Of a stretch of DNA of 64,000 nt, positions 1-8,013 are shown one piece after another. The stretch comes from Dorea_A amylophila (lineage in GTDB: Bacteria; Bacillota; Clostridia; Lachnospirales; Lachnospiraceae): positions 1 to 64,000 of the forward strand of contig NZ_JAOQJW010000022.1 of assembly GCF_025567265.1 (NCBI RefSeq), given 5' to 3'. The notes under the pieces are model-generated. The model was not told where the DNA came from and ran no database searches. It saw only the letters and a list, made by a program, of their open reading frames with translations. The translations under genes and the position numbers were made by a program. Every line of letters begins with the position of its first letter. Positions within the stretch are counted from its first letter, which is position 1.

Positions 1-82
1 CCCTTGCCTTCGGCTATATCCTTCCCACTACCGGGCGGATTCGGGACTTTAACCCTTTAGAAACGTGCGCCGCTAGGCGCAC
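1..82 (-). mobile_element. Group II intron, 5' end only (runs off window)
   Basis: Read on the minus strand from position 82, the sequence starts GTGCGCC, the conserved 5' boundary type (GUGYG) of group II introns. A short GC-rich hairpin follows, then an AAAGGGTTAAAGTCCC segment and a GGGAAGGATATAGCCGAAGGCAAGG segment near the window edge, which resemble domain I of introns common in gut Clostridia. Only about 82 nt are inside the window, so the intron-encoded reverse transcriptase, domains V/VI and the 3' end cannot be judged. The intron lies 85 nt past the stop of the amtB-glnK gene and directly follows its terminator. The family assignment rests on remembered sequence pattern, not on a covariance search; the subclass is not determined. 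Confidence 0.72.
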
Positions 83-87
83 ATCAT

Positions 88-130
88 CTAAAAAGAGACG
101 TACATGAAATTATATCATATACATCTCTTT
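88..130 (-). terminator. Rho-independent terminator of amtB-glnK
   Basis: On the minus strand an 11-bp stem (arms 120-130 and 92-102, with one G-U pair) closes a 17-nt loop and is followed by a short T run. It sits about 35 nt past the stop codon of the ammonium transporter gene. The intron boundary is about 10 nt further on, between this hairpin and whatever follows. Confidence 0.75.
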
Positions 131-166
131 TCGCTGCAAATCAGTATAATACCGTAAACATTCTCC

Positions 167-1921
167 TTACTCTACATCCTTCAATGCTTCGTAATCTTCC
201 TCACCGGTACGAACTTTCACAACTTTCTGTACATTGTAAACAAAGATCTTTCCATCTCCGACGTGACCGGTGTAAAGTGTTCTCTTCACAGTGTCAATCA
301 CTTTCTCTACTGAAATGCTTCCGACGATAACTTCTACCTTAACCTTTGGAAGTACCGTTATATCCATCTCAACTCCACGGTATTTCTCACCTGCACCTTT
401 CTGAACTCCACATCCCATAACCTGGGTGACGGTCATACCTGTTACACCAAGATCATTAAGGGCTGTCTTCAGTTTCTCATATCTTGAAAGTTTTGCAATG
501 ATGACTACTTTATGTATACCTGTTGACGGATCTACAGGTGTGGTTACTTTGACAGATGCTGCTCGCTGTACATCTGACGCTTCATCATAATCATTTTCAC
601 CAAGCTCTGTATTTTCATTGACACTCATACTTCCTTCTGTGATATCCATCAAGCTGAATCCTGCATATGCAGATGCAAGACCATGCTCTTTTGAATCCAG
701 ACCAACAATTTCTTCTTCTTCTGATACCCTCAGTCCAACGGTTTTATCAATTATTTTGAATACAATTGTCATAGTCACAATTGTCCATGCCATAACACTT
801 ACAACACCAAGAAGCTGTAATCCAAGCTGATGGAACCCTCCACCGTAGAACAGACCTTTGAGTGTACATTCCGGTGCTGTCTTTGTTGCAAAAAGACCAA
901 CTGCGATTGTTCCCCAGATACCGTTTAAACAGTGAACTGCAACTGCACCGACAGGATCGTCCACATGAGCTACATTATCACAGAACCATACTCCAAATAC
1001 TACCAGCAGTCCTGCTACAACACCGATAATAACGGATCCTGCTGCATCTACGACATCACAAGGTGCTGTAATTGCTACCAGACCTGCAAGCGAAGCATTC
1101 AGACACATAGAAACGTCTGGTTTTCCATACTTGACCCATGTAAAGATCATACATACAACCGTTGCTACTGCAGGTGCGATCGTTGTTGCCATAAAAATTG
1201 AAGCAAGCTGTGATCCGGTTGTTGCTGCCGCACCATTGAATCCATACCATCCAAACCAGAGAATGAAGCATCCAAGTGCACCGATTACAATATTATGTCC
1301 AGGAAATGCATGTACTTTTGTGACTTTTCCTTCTTTATTTCTTGTGAATTTACCAATTCTGGCACCTTCCATTGCAGCTCCGATAAAAGCAGTTGTACCG
1401 CCTACCATATGAATCGCACATGATCCGGCAAAATCATGGAAGCCTAGACTTGCAAGCCATCCGCCTCCCCAGATCCAGTGTGCTTCGATTGGATATACAA
1501 TAGCTGAAATAACAGCTGAATAAATACAATAAGATAAGAATTTTGTTCGTTCTGCCATTGCTCCGGATACGATTGTTGCCGTTGTTGCACAGAACACTAA
1601 GTTAAATACAAAATTAGACCAGTCAAAATTTGCATAATCTGTAAAAATTCCAAGTGTCGGAGTTCCGATAAATCCACCAAATGCATCTTCACCAAGTAAA
1701 ATTCCAAATCCAAGCGGGATAAATACACAAGTTCCGATACAGAAATCCATCAGATTCTTCATAATAATATTTCCTGCATTCTTCGCTCTGGTAAATCCTG
1801 TCTCTACCATCGCAAATCCTGCCTGCATGAAAAACACCAATGCTGCACCGATCAGAAACCAGATTCCAAATACCTGCGTGCCTACAGCATCCTGTATGGC
1901 TGATAATACTTCTTTCGTCAT
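167..1921 (-). CDS. amtB-glnK: Ammonium transporter with fused C-terminal P-II domain
   Basis: Membrane ammonium channel of the Amt/MEP/Rh family, 584 aa. The first about 400 residues carry the Amt signature near the N-terminus (WFLIGAALVFFMQAGFAMVE), eleven or so hydrophobic segments and both pore histidines (DFAGSCAIHMVGG and AVAVHCLNGIWG). A hydrophilic linker of about 65 residues leads to a P-II signalling domain from about residue 470 (KVVIIAKLSRYEKLKTALND, then YRGVE, LPKVK and TGHVGDGKIF). P-II proteins normally bind AmtB as separate trimers to block the pore, so the fusion is expected to gate its own channel. The T-loop has Met where the uridylylated Tyr51 of GlnB/GlnK sits, so control is probably by ATP/ADP and 2-oxoglutarate binding only. 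RBS AGGAGG lies 6 nt before the ATG. Separate promoter and leader upstream. Confidence 0.93.
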   Translation of the reverse strand: MTKEVLSAIQDAVGTQVFGIWFLIGAALVFFMQAGFAMVETGFTRAKNAGNIIMKNLMDFCIGTCVFIPLGFGILLGEDAFGGFIGTPTLGIFTDYANFDWSNFVFNLVFCATTATIVSGAMAERTKFLSYCIYSAVISAIVYPIEAHWIWGGGWLASLGFHDFAGSCAIHMVGGTTAFIGAAMEGARIGKFTRNKEGKVTKVHAFPGHNIVIGALGCFILWFGWYGFNGAAATTGSQLASIFMATTIAPAVATVVCMIFTWVKYGKPDVSMCLNASLAGLVAITAPCDVVDAAGSVIIGVVAGLLVVFGVWFCDNVAHVDDPVGAVAVHCLNGIWGTIAVGLFATKTAPECTLKGLFYGGGFHQLGLQLLGVVSVMAWTIVTMTIVFKIIDKTVGLRVSEEEEIVGLDSKEHGLASAYAGFSLMDITEGSMSVNENTELGENDYDEASDVQRAASVKVTTPVDPSTGIHKVVIIAKLSRYEKLKTALNDLGVTGMTVTQVMGCGVQKGAGEKYRGVEMDITVLPKVKVEVIVGSISVEKVIDTVKRTLYTGHVGDGKIFVYNVQKVVKVRTGEEDYEALKDVE

Positions 1922-1950
1922 AATAGTTCCTCCTTCATCTTGTCAAAAAG

Positions 1951-1984
1951 AAAAAGCGCCTCGAAATATTATTTTCGAAGCGCC
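1951..1984 (-). promoter_or_regulatory. Terminator-like hairpin in the amtB 5' leader (possible attenuator)
   Basis: On the minus strand a GCGC-N-TCGAAA stem (arms 1973-1983 and 1956-1966) with a 6-nt loop is followed by TTTTTCTTTTT, a full intrinsic terminator shape. It falls between the likely promoter at 2002-2030 and the amtB start at 1921, so it lies in the leader. It could be an attenuator for nitrogen control or a weak end signal for the gene upstream. The loop is ATAATA, which lacks the G at position 4 expected of ANTAR-bound hairpins, and only one hairpin is seen. Confidence 0.6.
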
Positions 1985-2001
1985 CTTGCTTTATGTCCCG
2001 T

Positions 2002-2030
2002 AGTTTAACGCTCAGAACTTTCTTTGTCAA
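2002..2030 (-). promoter_or_regulatory. Sigma-A type promoter for amtB-glnK
   Basis: On the minus strand TTGACA (2025-2030) and TAAACT (2002-2007) are 17 bp apart. The start of transcription would fall near 1995, just upstream of the leader hairpin. Confidence 0.7.
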
Positions 2031-2119
2031 GAAATTTTCTGATATTTTTCTGTTGTTATATATAATTTCGTTCAATTATCACAACCAGATTTTATTTTTC
2101 TCATATTTTTTCCACAATT

Positions 2120-2350
2120 TCACAGTCCAAGGATTTCTCCAAGCACTTCAATGATAATCTCATTGGTACAGGACTTTACAAATCCCATCATATGTAAGGA
2201 AATCTCATCCTGTTTCTGGCTCTCTGTCAGTTCCGGATTGCTGTTTGTCTCATTAATGAGCTGTACCAGATGCGGAGTCAGCTCCTCATAAGTCTCCATT
2301 GTAGTCTGTGTGACCAGATCTCTTAATTCTTCTTTCTTTGTCGGTACCAT
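2120..2350 (-). CDS. Small hypothetical protein, 76 aa
   Basis: Not recognised. The predicted 76-aa protein is acidic, rich in Glu and Leu and likely all-helical, with no signal peptide or membrane segment. A good RBS (AGGAGAGG) lies 6 nt before the ATG, and the gene sits 22 nt after the smpB stop on the same strand, so it is probably the last gene of the secG-rnr-smpB unit. The coding frame has no competing frame on either strand. Function unknown. Confidence 0.7.
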   Translation of the reverse strand: MVPTKKEELRDLVTQTTMETYEELTPHLVQLINETNSNPELTESQKQDEISLHMMGFVKSCTNEIIIEVLGEILGL

Positions 2351-2372
2351 TTTGTCCTCTCCTGTCTGTATT

Positions 2373-2837
2373 CTATCTGAGTTTCATCTTGAAATCGCGT
2401 TCTGCTTCACGCTTCTGGTCTTTCTTTGCGATATCCTGACGTTTATCATATAATTTCTTACCTTTTGCCAGACCGATCTCTACTTTTACAAGACTTCCTT
2501 TAAAATAGACTTTCAAAGGCACGATCGCCATTCCTTTTTCTTTTGTCTTACCGATCAGTTTGTTGATCTCTGATTTATGAAGAAGTAATTTTCTGACTCT
2601 GAGCGGATCTTTATTGAAGATATTTCCTTTTTCATAAGGGCTGATATGCATACCATATATGAATACCTCTCCGTTCTCAATACGGATGAAGGATTCTTTT
2701 ATGCTGCATTTTCCCATACGGAGTGATTTCACTTCTGTCCCGTGCAGAGCAATTCCTGTTTCGATCTTATCCAAAATAAAATAATCATGATATGCCTTTT
2801 TATTGTTTGCAATCATCTTGTCATTACTCTTCGCCAT
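2373..2837 (-). CDS. smpB: SsrA-binding protein SmpB
   Basis: SmpB binds tmRNA and brings it to stalled ribosomes for trans-translation. The protein has the family core: an N-terminal NNKKAYHDYFILDKIETGIA segment, ALHGTEVKSLRMGKCSI, and a basic tail ending KKDQKREAERDFKMKLR. I place the start at the ATG at 2837 (154 aa), because AGGGAGG lies 6 nt before it; a GTG three codons upstream (2846) has its own RBS region overlapping it. This start overlaps the end of rnr by 14 nt, so the two are translationally coupled. RNase R and SmpB act together in tmRNA quality control, and this gene pair is common in Firmicutes. No ssrA gene is seen in the window. Confidence 0.95.
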   Translation of the reverse strand: MAKSNDKMIANNKKAYHDYFILDKIETGIALHGTEVKSLRMGKCSIKESFIRIENGEVFIYGMHISPYEKGNIFNKDPLRVRKLLLHKSEINKLIGKTKEKGMAIVPLKVYFKGSLVKVEIGLAKGKKLYDKRQDIAKKDQKREAERDFKMKLR

Positions 2838-4986
2838 CTCCGGCACCTCCCTGATTTACAATCTTAAAATCAATCGTACGCATCAGACGGTCTGCATCCA
2901 GCACCCGGACTCTTAGTCCTTCGCCTAGTTTATACACTTTCCGTGTATGCATCCCTATCATCTCATAGCGTTCTTCATTATATTCATAATGATCATCCGT
3001 CATATTCGTTACATGAACCAGACCTTCTATCGTATTCGGAAGTTCCACATACATGCCCCATTTTGTTATTCCTGATATCACACCTTCAAATTCTTCTCCT
3101 ATATGCGCCTGCATATATTCTACTTTCTTTAATTTGACTGTCTCACGTTCTGCTTCATCTGCACGACGCTCCATCTCACTGGAACGCTTTGCCACTTCCG
3201 GAAGGATAGACCGGTAATGTTCCATCTTATCCGCATTCATTCTTCCCCGCAGATTATCTTTGATAATCCGGTGAATCTGAAGATCCGGATATCTACGGAT
3301 CGGAGAAGTAAAATGTGTATAATAATTAGCTGCCAGTCCAAAATGTCCATCATTCTCCACCGTATATTTTGCCTGCTTCATGGAACGTAATGCCAGTCGG
3401 CTGATCATTGCCTCTTCCGGAGTATCTTCTACTTTTGCAAGCAACTTTTGAATTTCTTTTGGTCTGATTTCATTTACTCCTATGTGCATAGAATATCCAA
3501 AATTATTGATAAATGTTGCCAGCGTACGGATCTTTTCTTCATCCGGTGTTTCATGGGACCGGTATAAAAATGGAAGTTCCTGCCAGTAACCGTCTTCTGC
3601 CACCGTCTCATTTGCCAAAAGCATAAAATCTTCAATGATCTTCGTCGCAACATTTCTGTCATATGGTCTGATATCGACCGGCTTTCCGTTCTCATCCAGA
3701 ATCATCTTGGTCTCCGGAAAATCAAAATCAATCGAGCCTCGTTTCTTTCTTCTGGCTCTTAAAATACCGGAAAGCTCCTGCATCCGTTCAAACATCGGAA
3801 CCAGTTCCCTGTATTCTTCTGTTTCAGCTTCATCATGATCAGTCAGGATCTTTTTCACACTGGTGTAAGACATCCTGCGGTTCACATGGATTACCGTCTC
3901 GGCAATCTCGTGGGCAACCACTTCTCCTGACGGATCTACCGTCATAATGCAGCTCAATGCCAACCGGTCCTCACCTGCATTTAATGAACACATTCCGTTC
4001 GAAAGCGTATGTGGAAGCATCGGGATTACACGGTCTACGAGATAAACACTGGTTCCTCTTTCTAAAGCTTCTCTGTCAAGCGCACTATTCTCCTGCACAT
4101 AATTTGTTACATCTGCAATATGCACACCCAGAATATAATTTTCACCGTCTTTTACCAGTGACACGGCATCATCCAGATCCTTTGCATCTTCCCCATCGAT
4201 CGTGACCATTTGCCAGTCGCGCAAGTCTTTTCTTCCATTCATATCCGCTTCACTGACCGGCTTTGCTACGCGTTCTGCCTGTCTTAACACTTTATCCGGA
4301 AATTCTACCGGAAGATCATACCCCTTTACGATTGACATAATATCCGTCCCAGGGTCATTCAGATGTCCGATGATCTCCACGATCTTTCCTTCCGGTTTTT
4401 TCCCATTTTCTCCATAAGAAGTCAGTTCCACTACAACTTTATGTCCGTCCACTGCTCCTCTTGATTTTTCAACCGGTACAAATATATCCTGATCCAGTCT
4501 CTGATTATCCGGAATTACAAATCCAAACTTTTTGCCCGGCTTCATACGATACAGTCCGACCACTTTCGAAAGTCCACGCTCCAGGATCTTCACAATCTTT
4601 CCTTCACGGCTTCTTCCCTCCGGCTCTTTTGTCAGCACAATCTCGACATGGTCTCCGTCGAACGCCCCACAGATATCATCTTCTCCGATAAATACATCTG
4701 CCGAACCATCTTCATCCAGTACAACAAAACCGAATCCCTTAAGGCTTGCACGAAACACGCCGGTCAGACGCTTTGCATGTCCTTTACAGTACTTTCCTCT
4801 CTTGGAAAGATAAATCTTTCCTTCCTGTTCCAGTGATTCCAGTATCTGGCGCAGCTCATCCCTGTCTTCTTTTGCCACACGCAGAAGCATGGCCAGTTCC
4901 TTAAATTTCATCGGTGTATATAAATCGTCGCAGATCAGGTCATAGACGACTTTTTTTCTCTTATCAAATTTCTTACTCATATTCAT
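2824..4986 (-). CDS. rnr: Ribonuclease R
   Basis: 3'-5' exoribonuclease of the RNB family that degrades structured RNA and tmRNA-tagged messages. Domains in order: a winged-helix N-terminal part, cold-shock domains (KGFGFVVLDED and GKKFGFVIPDNQRLDQDIFV), the RNB catalytic domain with DGEDAKDLDDAVSL and the TSPIRRYPDLQIHR motif, and a C-terminal S1 domain (GEEFEGVISGITKWGMYVEL). The start is set at 4986 (720 aa): the frame is open up to an ATG at 5022, but that ATG lies inside the terminator of secG, whereas AGGAG stands 5 nt before the ATG at 4986. The upstream neighbour is secG, the downstream one smpB, a usual order in Firmicutes. Confidence 0.95.
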   Translation of the reverse strand: MNMSKKFDKRKKVVYDLICDDLYTPMKFKELAMLLRVAKEDRDELRQILESLEQEGKIYLSKRGKYCKGHAKRLTGVFRASLKGFGFVVLDEDGSADVFIGEDDICGAFDGDHVEIVLTKEPEGRSREGKIVKILERGLSKVVGLYRMKPGKKFGFVIPDNQRLDQDIFVPVEKSRGAVDGHKVVVELTSYGENGKKPEGKIVEIIGHLNDPGTDIMSIVKGYDLPVEFPDKVLRQAERVAKPVSEADMNGRKDLRDWQMVTIDGEDAKDLDDAVSLVKDGENYILGVHIADVTNYVQENSALDREALERGTSVYLVDRVIPMLPHTLSNGMCSLNAGEDRLALSCIMTVDPSGEVVAHEIAETVIHVNRRMSYTSVKKILTDHDEAETEEYRELVPMFERMQELSGILRARRKKRGSIDFDFPETKMILDENGKPVDIRPYDRNVATKIIEDFMLLANETVAEDGYWQELPFLYRSHETPDEEKIRTLATFINNFGYSMHIGVNEIRPKEIQKLLAKVEDTPEEAMISRLALRSMKQAKYTVENDGHFGLAANYYTHFTSPIRRYPDLQIHRIIKDNLRGRMNADKMEHYRSILPEVAKRSSEMERRADEAERETVKLKKVEYMQAHIGEEFEGVISGITKWGMYVELPNTIEGLVHVTNMTDDHYEYNEERYEMIGMHTRKVYKLGEGLRVRVLDADRLMRTIDFKIVNQGGAGDGEE

Positions 4987-5004
4987 ATACTCTCCTGCAT
5001 CGTC

Positions 5005-5040
5005 GAAAAAGGGACACCCCATACAGGAGTGTCCCTTTCA
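5005..5040 (-). terminator. Terminator after secG
   Basis: On the minus strand AAAGGGACACTCC, a TGTA loop and GGGGTGTCCCTTTTT form a strong 13-bp hairpin with a T tract, about 25 nt past the secG stop. It ends about 20 nt before the rnr start, so rnr depends on readthrough or on its own promoter. Confidence 0.8.
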
Positions 5041-5062
5041 TCTTCTAAAAATATGCTCTATC

Positions 5063-5305
5063 CTATGCAAATACTTTTAAATTCAACACTGCTGCCAGTA
5101 CAATAAACAAAATCGCAAGGAATTTTGTAGACTTCACCAGTGCACCTTCCATAGAACGTCCCTTGTTCTGTCCCCAGTAAGTATCAGCGATACCACTAAT
5201 GGCACCAAGCCCTGCTGACTTACCTTCCTGCATTAACACGACTATGGTTAATGCGATACAGTCTATTGCAAATATTATCATTAATACAATCTTTAAAATG
5301 TCCAC
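5063..5305 (-). CDS. secG: Preprotein translocase subunit SecG
   Basis: Small integral membrane subunit of the SecYEG translocon, 80 aa. Two hydrophobic helices (about residues 3-24 and 57-78) flank the conserved loop with LMQEGKSAGLGAISG and the Gly/Asn-rich DTYWGQNKGRS segment. Length is typical. RBS AGGAGG before the ATG. It lies between eno and rnr, as in many Firmicutes. Confidence 0.93.
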   Translation of the reverse strand: MDILKIVLMIIFAIDCIALTIVVLMQEGKSAGLGAISGIADTYWGQNKGRSMEGALVKSTKFLAILFIVLAAVLNLKVFA

Positions 5306-5354
5306 TATTCACACCTCCTGCGGATAAACCACATTTATTTTATCACAGGGTTTC

Positions 5355-6689
5355 TTATAAGGCAAGTGAATCTTTCAACTCATCCGTCTTTTGTACAAAT
5401 GGGTTCTGATACTCAGCCACATCTCCCAGTCTTTCTTCAATCCTCAGCAATTGATTATATTTTTCCACCCGTTCTGACCGGCATGGAGCCCCGGTCTTAA
5501 TCTGCCCTGCCTCTGCCGCTACTGCAATATCTGCAATAAAGGTATCTGCAGTCTCTCCTGACCGGTGTGAAATCACAGTCTTATATCCTGCATTCTGCGC
5601 CATCTTCACTGCTTCAAAGCTTTCTGTCAAAGTCCCGATCTGATTTACCTTGATCAGTATCGCATTGGCTGCTTTTCTCCGTATTCCTTTCGCAAGCCTT
5701 CGGGTATTCGTCACGAACAGATCATCACCGACTAACTGTACCCGCTCTCCGAGCCTGTCTGTCAGAGTTTTCCATCCTTCCCAGTCATCTTCATCCAACG
5801 GATCTTCAATGGATACAACCGGATATTTTTCTATCATTTCCTCATAGTAATCAATCAGTTCTTCTGCTGAACGGACAATCTTGTACCCTTTTTTCTTCGC
5901 CTCACCGTCGAAAACATATTTCTTAAAATTCTTATCATACAATTCCGATGCAGCTACATCCAGTGCGATCGCAACTTCTTTTCCCGGCTGGTATCCTGCT
6001 TTCTCTACCGCTTTTACCATCAGGCGCAAAACCTCATCCGCATTATGAAGATCCGGTGCAAATCCACCTTCATCTCCCACTGCAGTACTATATTCCAGCT
6101 GTTTCAAAAGCTGTTTCAGTTCATGATATACTTCTGCACACATCTGAAGTCCATTCTTAAAATTTCCTGCACCTACAGGCATGATCATAAATTCCTGAAT
6201 ATCGATCGTATTGTCTGCATGTCTTCCCCCGTTCATGATATTCATCATCGGAACCGGAAGTTTCTTTACATTCGTACCGCCAAGATACGAATACAGCGGC
6301 AGTCCAAGCGCCCCGGCCGCTGCTCTTGCAGTCGCAAGAGACACGCCAAGCATGGCATTGGCTCCGAGATTGGACTTGTTCTTTGTCCCGTCAAGCCTGA
6401 TCATCGTCTGATCGACTGCCGCCTGATCCAACACGTTCATACCTATCACTTCCGGTGCAATCCTTGCATTAACATGATCTGCTGCCTGTTGTACGCCAAG
6501 CCCTCCGTACCGTTCTTCTTTATCCCGTAATTCCAGTGCTTCATACTTTCCGGTCGATGCACCGGATGGCACACTTGCCCGACCGCAGAATTCATCTCCT
6601 GCCAGCACTTCCACTTCTATCGTCGGATTTCCTCTTGAATCAAGTATTTCTCTTGCGTATACATCCGTAATGGGTAAATACTTATACAT
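5355..6689 (-). CDS. eno: Enolase
   Basis: Cytoplasmic glycolytic enzyme converting 2-phosphoglycerate to phosphoenolpyruvate. The family landmarks are all visible: ILDSRGNPTIEVEV near the N-terminus, SGASTGKYEALELRD, GDEGGFAPDL, the metal ligands in SIEDPLDEDDW and VGDDLFVTNT, the catalytic Lys in AILIKVNQIGTLTE and SHRSGETADTFIADIAVA. The start is placed at 6689 (444 aa), the usual enolase start near MYKYLPITDVYAREI, with GAGGAGG 9 nt upstream; the frame is open for 18 more codons. It lies 61 nt after the 4-hydroxybutyrate dehydrogenase-like gene and may be co-transcribed with it. Confidence 0.97.
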   Translation of the reverse strand: MYKYLPITDVYAREILDSRGNPTIEVEVLAGDEFCGRASVPSGASTGKYEALELRDKEERYGGLGVQQAADHVNARIAPEVIGMNVLDQAAVDQTMIRLDGTKNKSNLGANAMLGVSLATARAAAGALGLPLYSYLGGTNVKKLPVPMMNIMNGGRHADNTIDIQEFMIMPVGAGNFKNGLQMCAEVYHELKQLLKQLEYSTAVGDEGGFAPDLHNADEVLRLMVKAVEKAGYQPGKEVAIALDVAASELYDKNFKKYVFDGEAKKKGYKIVRSAEELIDYYEEMIEKYPVVSIEDPLDEDDWEGWKTLTDRLGERVQLVGDDLFVTNTRRLAKGIRRKAANAILIKVNQIGTLTESFEAVKMAQNAGYKTVISHRSGETADTFIADIAVAAEAGQIKTGAPCRSERVEKYNQLLRIEERLGDVAEYQNPFVQKTDELKDSLAL

Positions 6690-6750
6690 TATTTCTATCC
6701 TCCTCTTATGAAGGATAGTATGTTCCGATGCGGAATAAACCATTCAACAT

Positions 6751-7866
6751 TTAATACAGTTCTTTATAAATCTCTGCCATCTGCTGCCATGTCAGTTTTA
6801 CATAACTCTGATTCAGAAGTCTCTGCTGTGTCTCTTCTACAGTCTTAGCAAAACTCTCGATCTCTTCTTCCTTCATTCCATATTCATGCAATGGTTTTCT
6901 TGCAATGATCTGATCCAAAAGTTTTCCGATCTCCACATATACCAAGTCTGCATCGCACTCTAAAACATTACTTAAGAAACTATTTAATTCCTTTATTCTT
7001 CCATCCGGATCCAATTCCTGATATTTTGCAAATACCGCTGTAAGGAACTGGTAATTTGCTTCTCCGTGTGTAACATGATAGACACCACTTAACGGATAAG
7101 ACATGGCGTGTACCGCTCCCGTTCCGGCATTGCCAAATGCAATTCCGGCAAGGTTACTTGCCGTCAGGAAATCATCCAGCAGATTCATTCGGAATGCTTC
7201 TCCATGTTCTGCAATTTTACGGAAGCCTTCCATGATCATCTCCATTGCCTTCATACTGAACATCTGTGTATACAAAGTAGCTTTCGGAGACACATAAGAT
7301 TCAATCGCATGGATAAATGCATCGATCGCACTCGTTGCAAAAAATGAATATGGAAGTCCTGTCAGCAATTCCGGAATCAATACCGCACGGTCTGCATAAA
7401 TCTCGTCGACAGCAAGCCCCATTTTGGTATGCAGCTTTGTAAATTCTGCGATTGATACATTCGAGACCTCAGAACCCGCACCACACGTAGTTGGTACTGC
7501 AATCAATGTTTTTGCTCTCTTAAGCGGAACCTTTCTTCCAAAGATTTCTTCCGCACTATAATCTCCTGCGAGCACCAGGATCTTAGCCATATCGATAACT
7601 GCTCCTCCTCCGATTGCAATGATTCTGTCACAGTCTGTCTTACGGAAATCTGCCAGTAATGCATCGATCATCTCGTCCGTAGGCTCACCTTTTCCATATT
7701 TGCTTTTATATTCTACATGTGCCTCTAATCCAAGCGCTGCAAAATACGCCTCATACGTGCTTTTACTTGCAAGAATAAAGTCTTTCTTTCCTATATTATA
7801 CTCTTCTGCAAAATCTTTTGCGTGCTCAAACTTCTGAACTTCCGCCTTCTGCCAAAAAAGTTTCAT
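6751..7866 (-). CDS. 4hbD: Iron-containing alcohol dehydrogenase, 4-hydroxybutyrate dehydrogenase-like
   Basis: Group III metal-dependent alcohol dehydrogenase, 371 aa, the same length as the Clostridium kluyveri 4-hydroxybutyrate dehydrogenase, which it resembles along its whole length from memory. Visible features are the NAD-binding IIAIGGGAVIDMAKIL, the PTTCGAGSEVSNVSIAE segment, the metal-binding DAFIHAIESYVSPKA with its His, FGNAGTGAVHAMSYPLSG and HVTHGEANY, and REYGMKEEE-like LHEYGMKEEEIESFA near the C-terminus. It would interconvert succinate semialdehyde and 4-hydroxybutyrate. No sucD, cat1 or abfD is nearby, so the physiological substrate is inferred only. Good coding frame; divergent from the YitT gene. 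Confidence 0.82.
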   Translation of the reverse strand: MKLFWQKAEVQKFEHAKDFAEEYNIGKKDFILASKSTYEAYFAALGLEAHVEYKSKYGKGEPTDEMIDALLADFRKTDCDRIIAIGGGAVIDMAKILVLAGDYSAEEIFGRKVPLKRAKTLIAVPTTCGAGSEVSNVSIAEFTKLHTKMGLAVDEIYADRAVLIPELLTGLPYSFFATSAIDAFIHAIESYVSPKATLYTQMFSMKAMEMIMEGFRKIAEHGEAFRMNLLDDFLTASNLAGIAFGNAGTGAVHAMSYPLSGVYHVTHGEANYQFLTAVFAKYQELDPDGRIKELNSFLSNVLECDADLVYVEIGKLLDQIIARKPLHEYGMKEEEIESFAKTVEETQQRLLNQSYVKLTWQQMAEIYKELY

Positions 7867-7930
7867 TTTTTCTTGTCCTCCCCGTCATTTTTCTGAATAG
7901 TTTGTCTCTTAATAATATATCACCAATCCG

Positions 7931-7959
7931 TTGACTTTTCCATATATGAGCGTTACAAT
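7931..7959 (+). promoter_or_regulatory. Promoter for the YitT gene at 8014
   Basis: TTGACT (7931-7936) and TACAAT (7954-7959) are 17 bp apart, about 55 bp before the YitT start codon. Confidence 0.6.
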
Positions 7960-8013
7960 CATTGAGGATATAAAAATTTAATAATTACAAAAGGAAAACT
8001 GGGGAATTTTCAA

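Noticed and set aside
1951..1984. ANTAR-type two-hairpin attenuator before amtB
   Set aside because: Only one hairpin is seen and its loop lacks the required G; kept as a general terminator-like leader hairpin.
4987..5022. Longer start of rnr at 5022
   Set aside because: That ATG lies inside the secG terminator hairpin; the ATG at 4986 has a proper RBS.
6045..6530. 161-aa open frame antisense to enolase
   Set aside because: It is a shadow of the eno coding frame: no RBS, high Cys/His/Ser content typical of antisense reading, and no separate conservation can be claimed.
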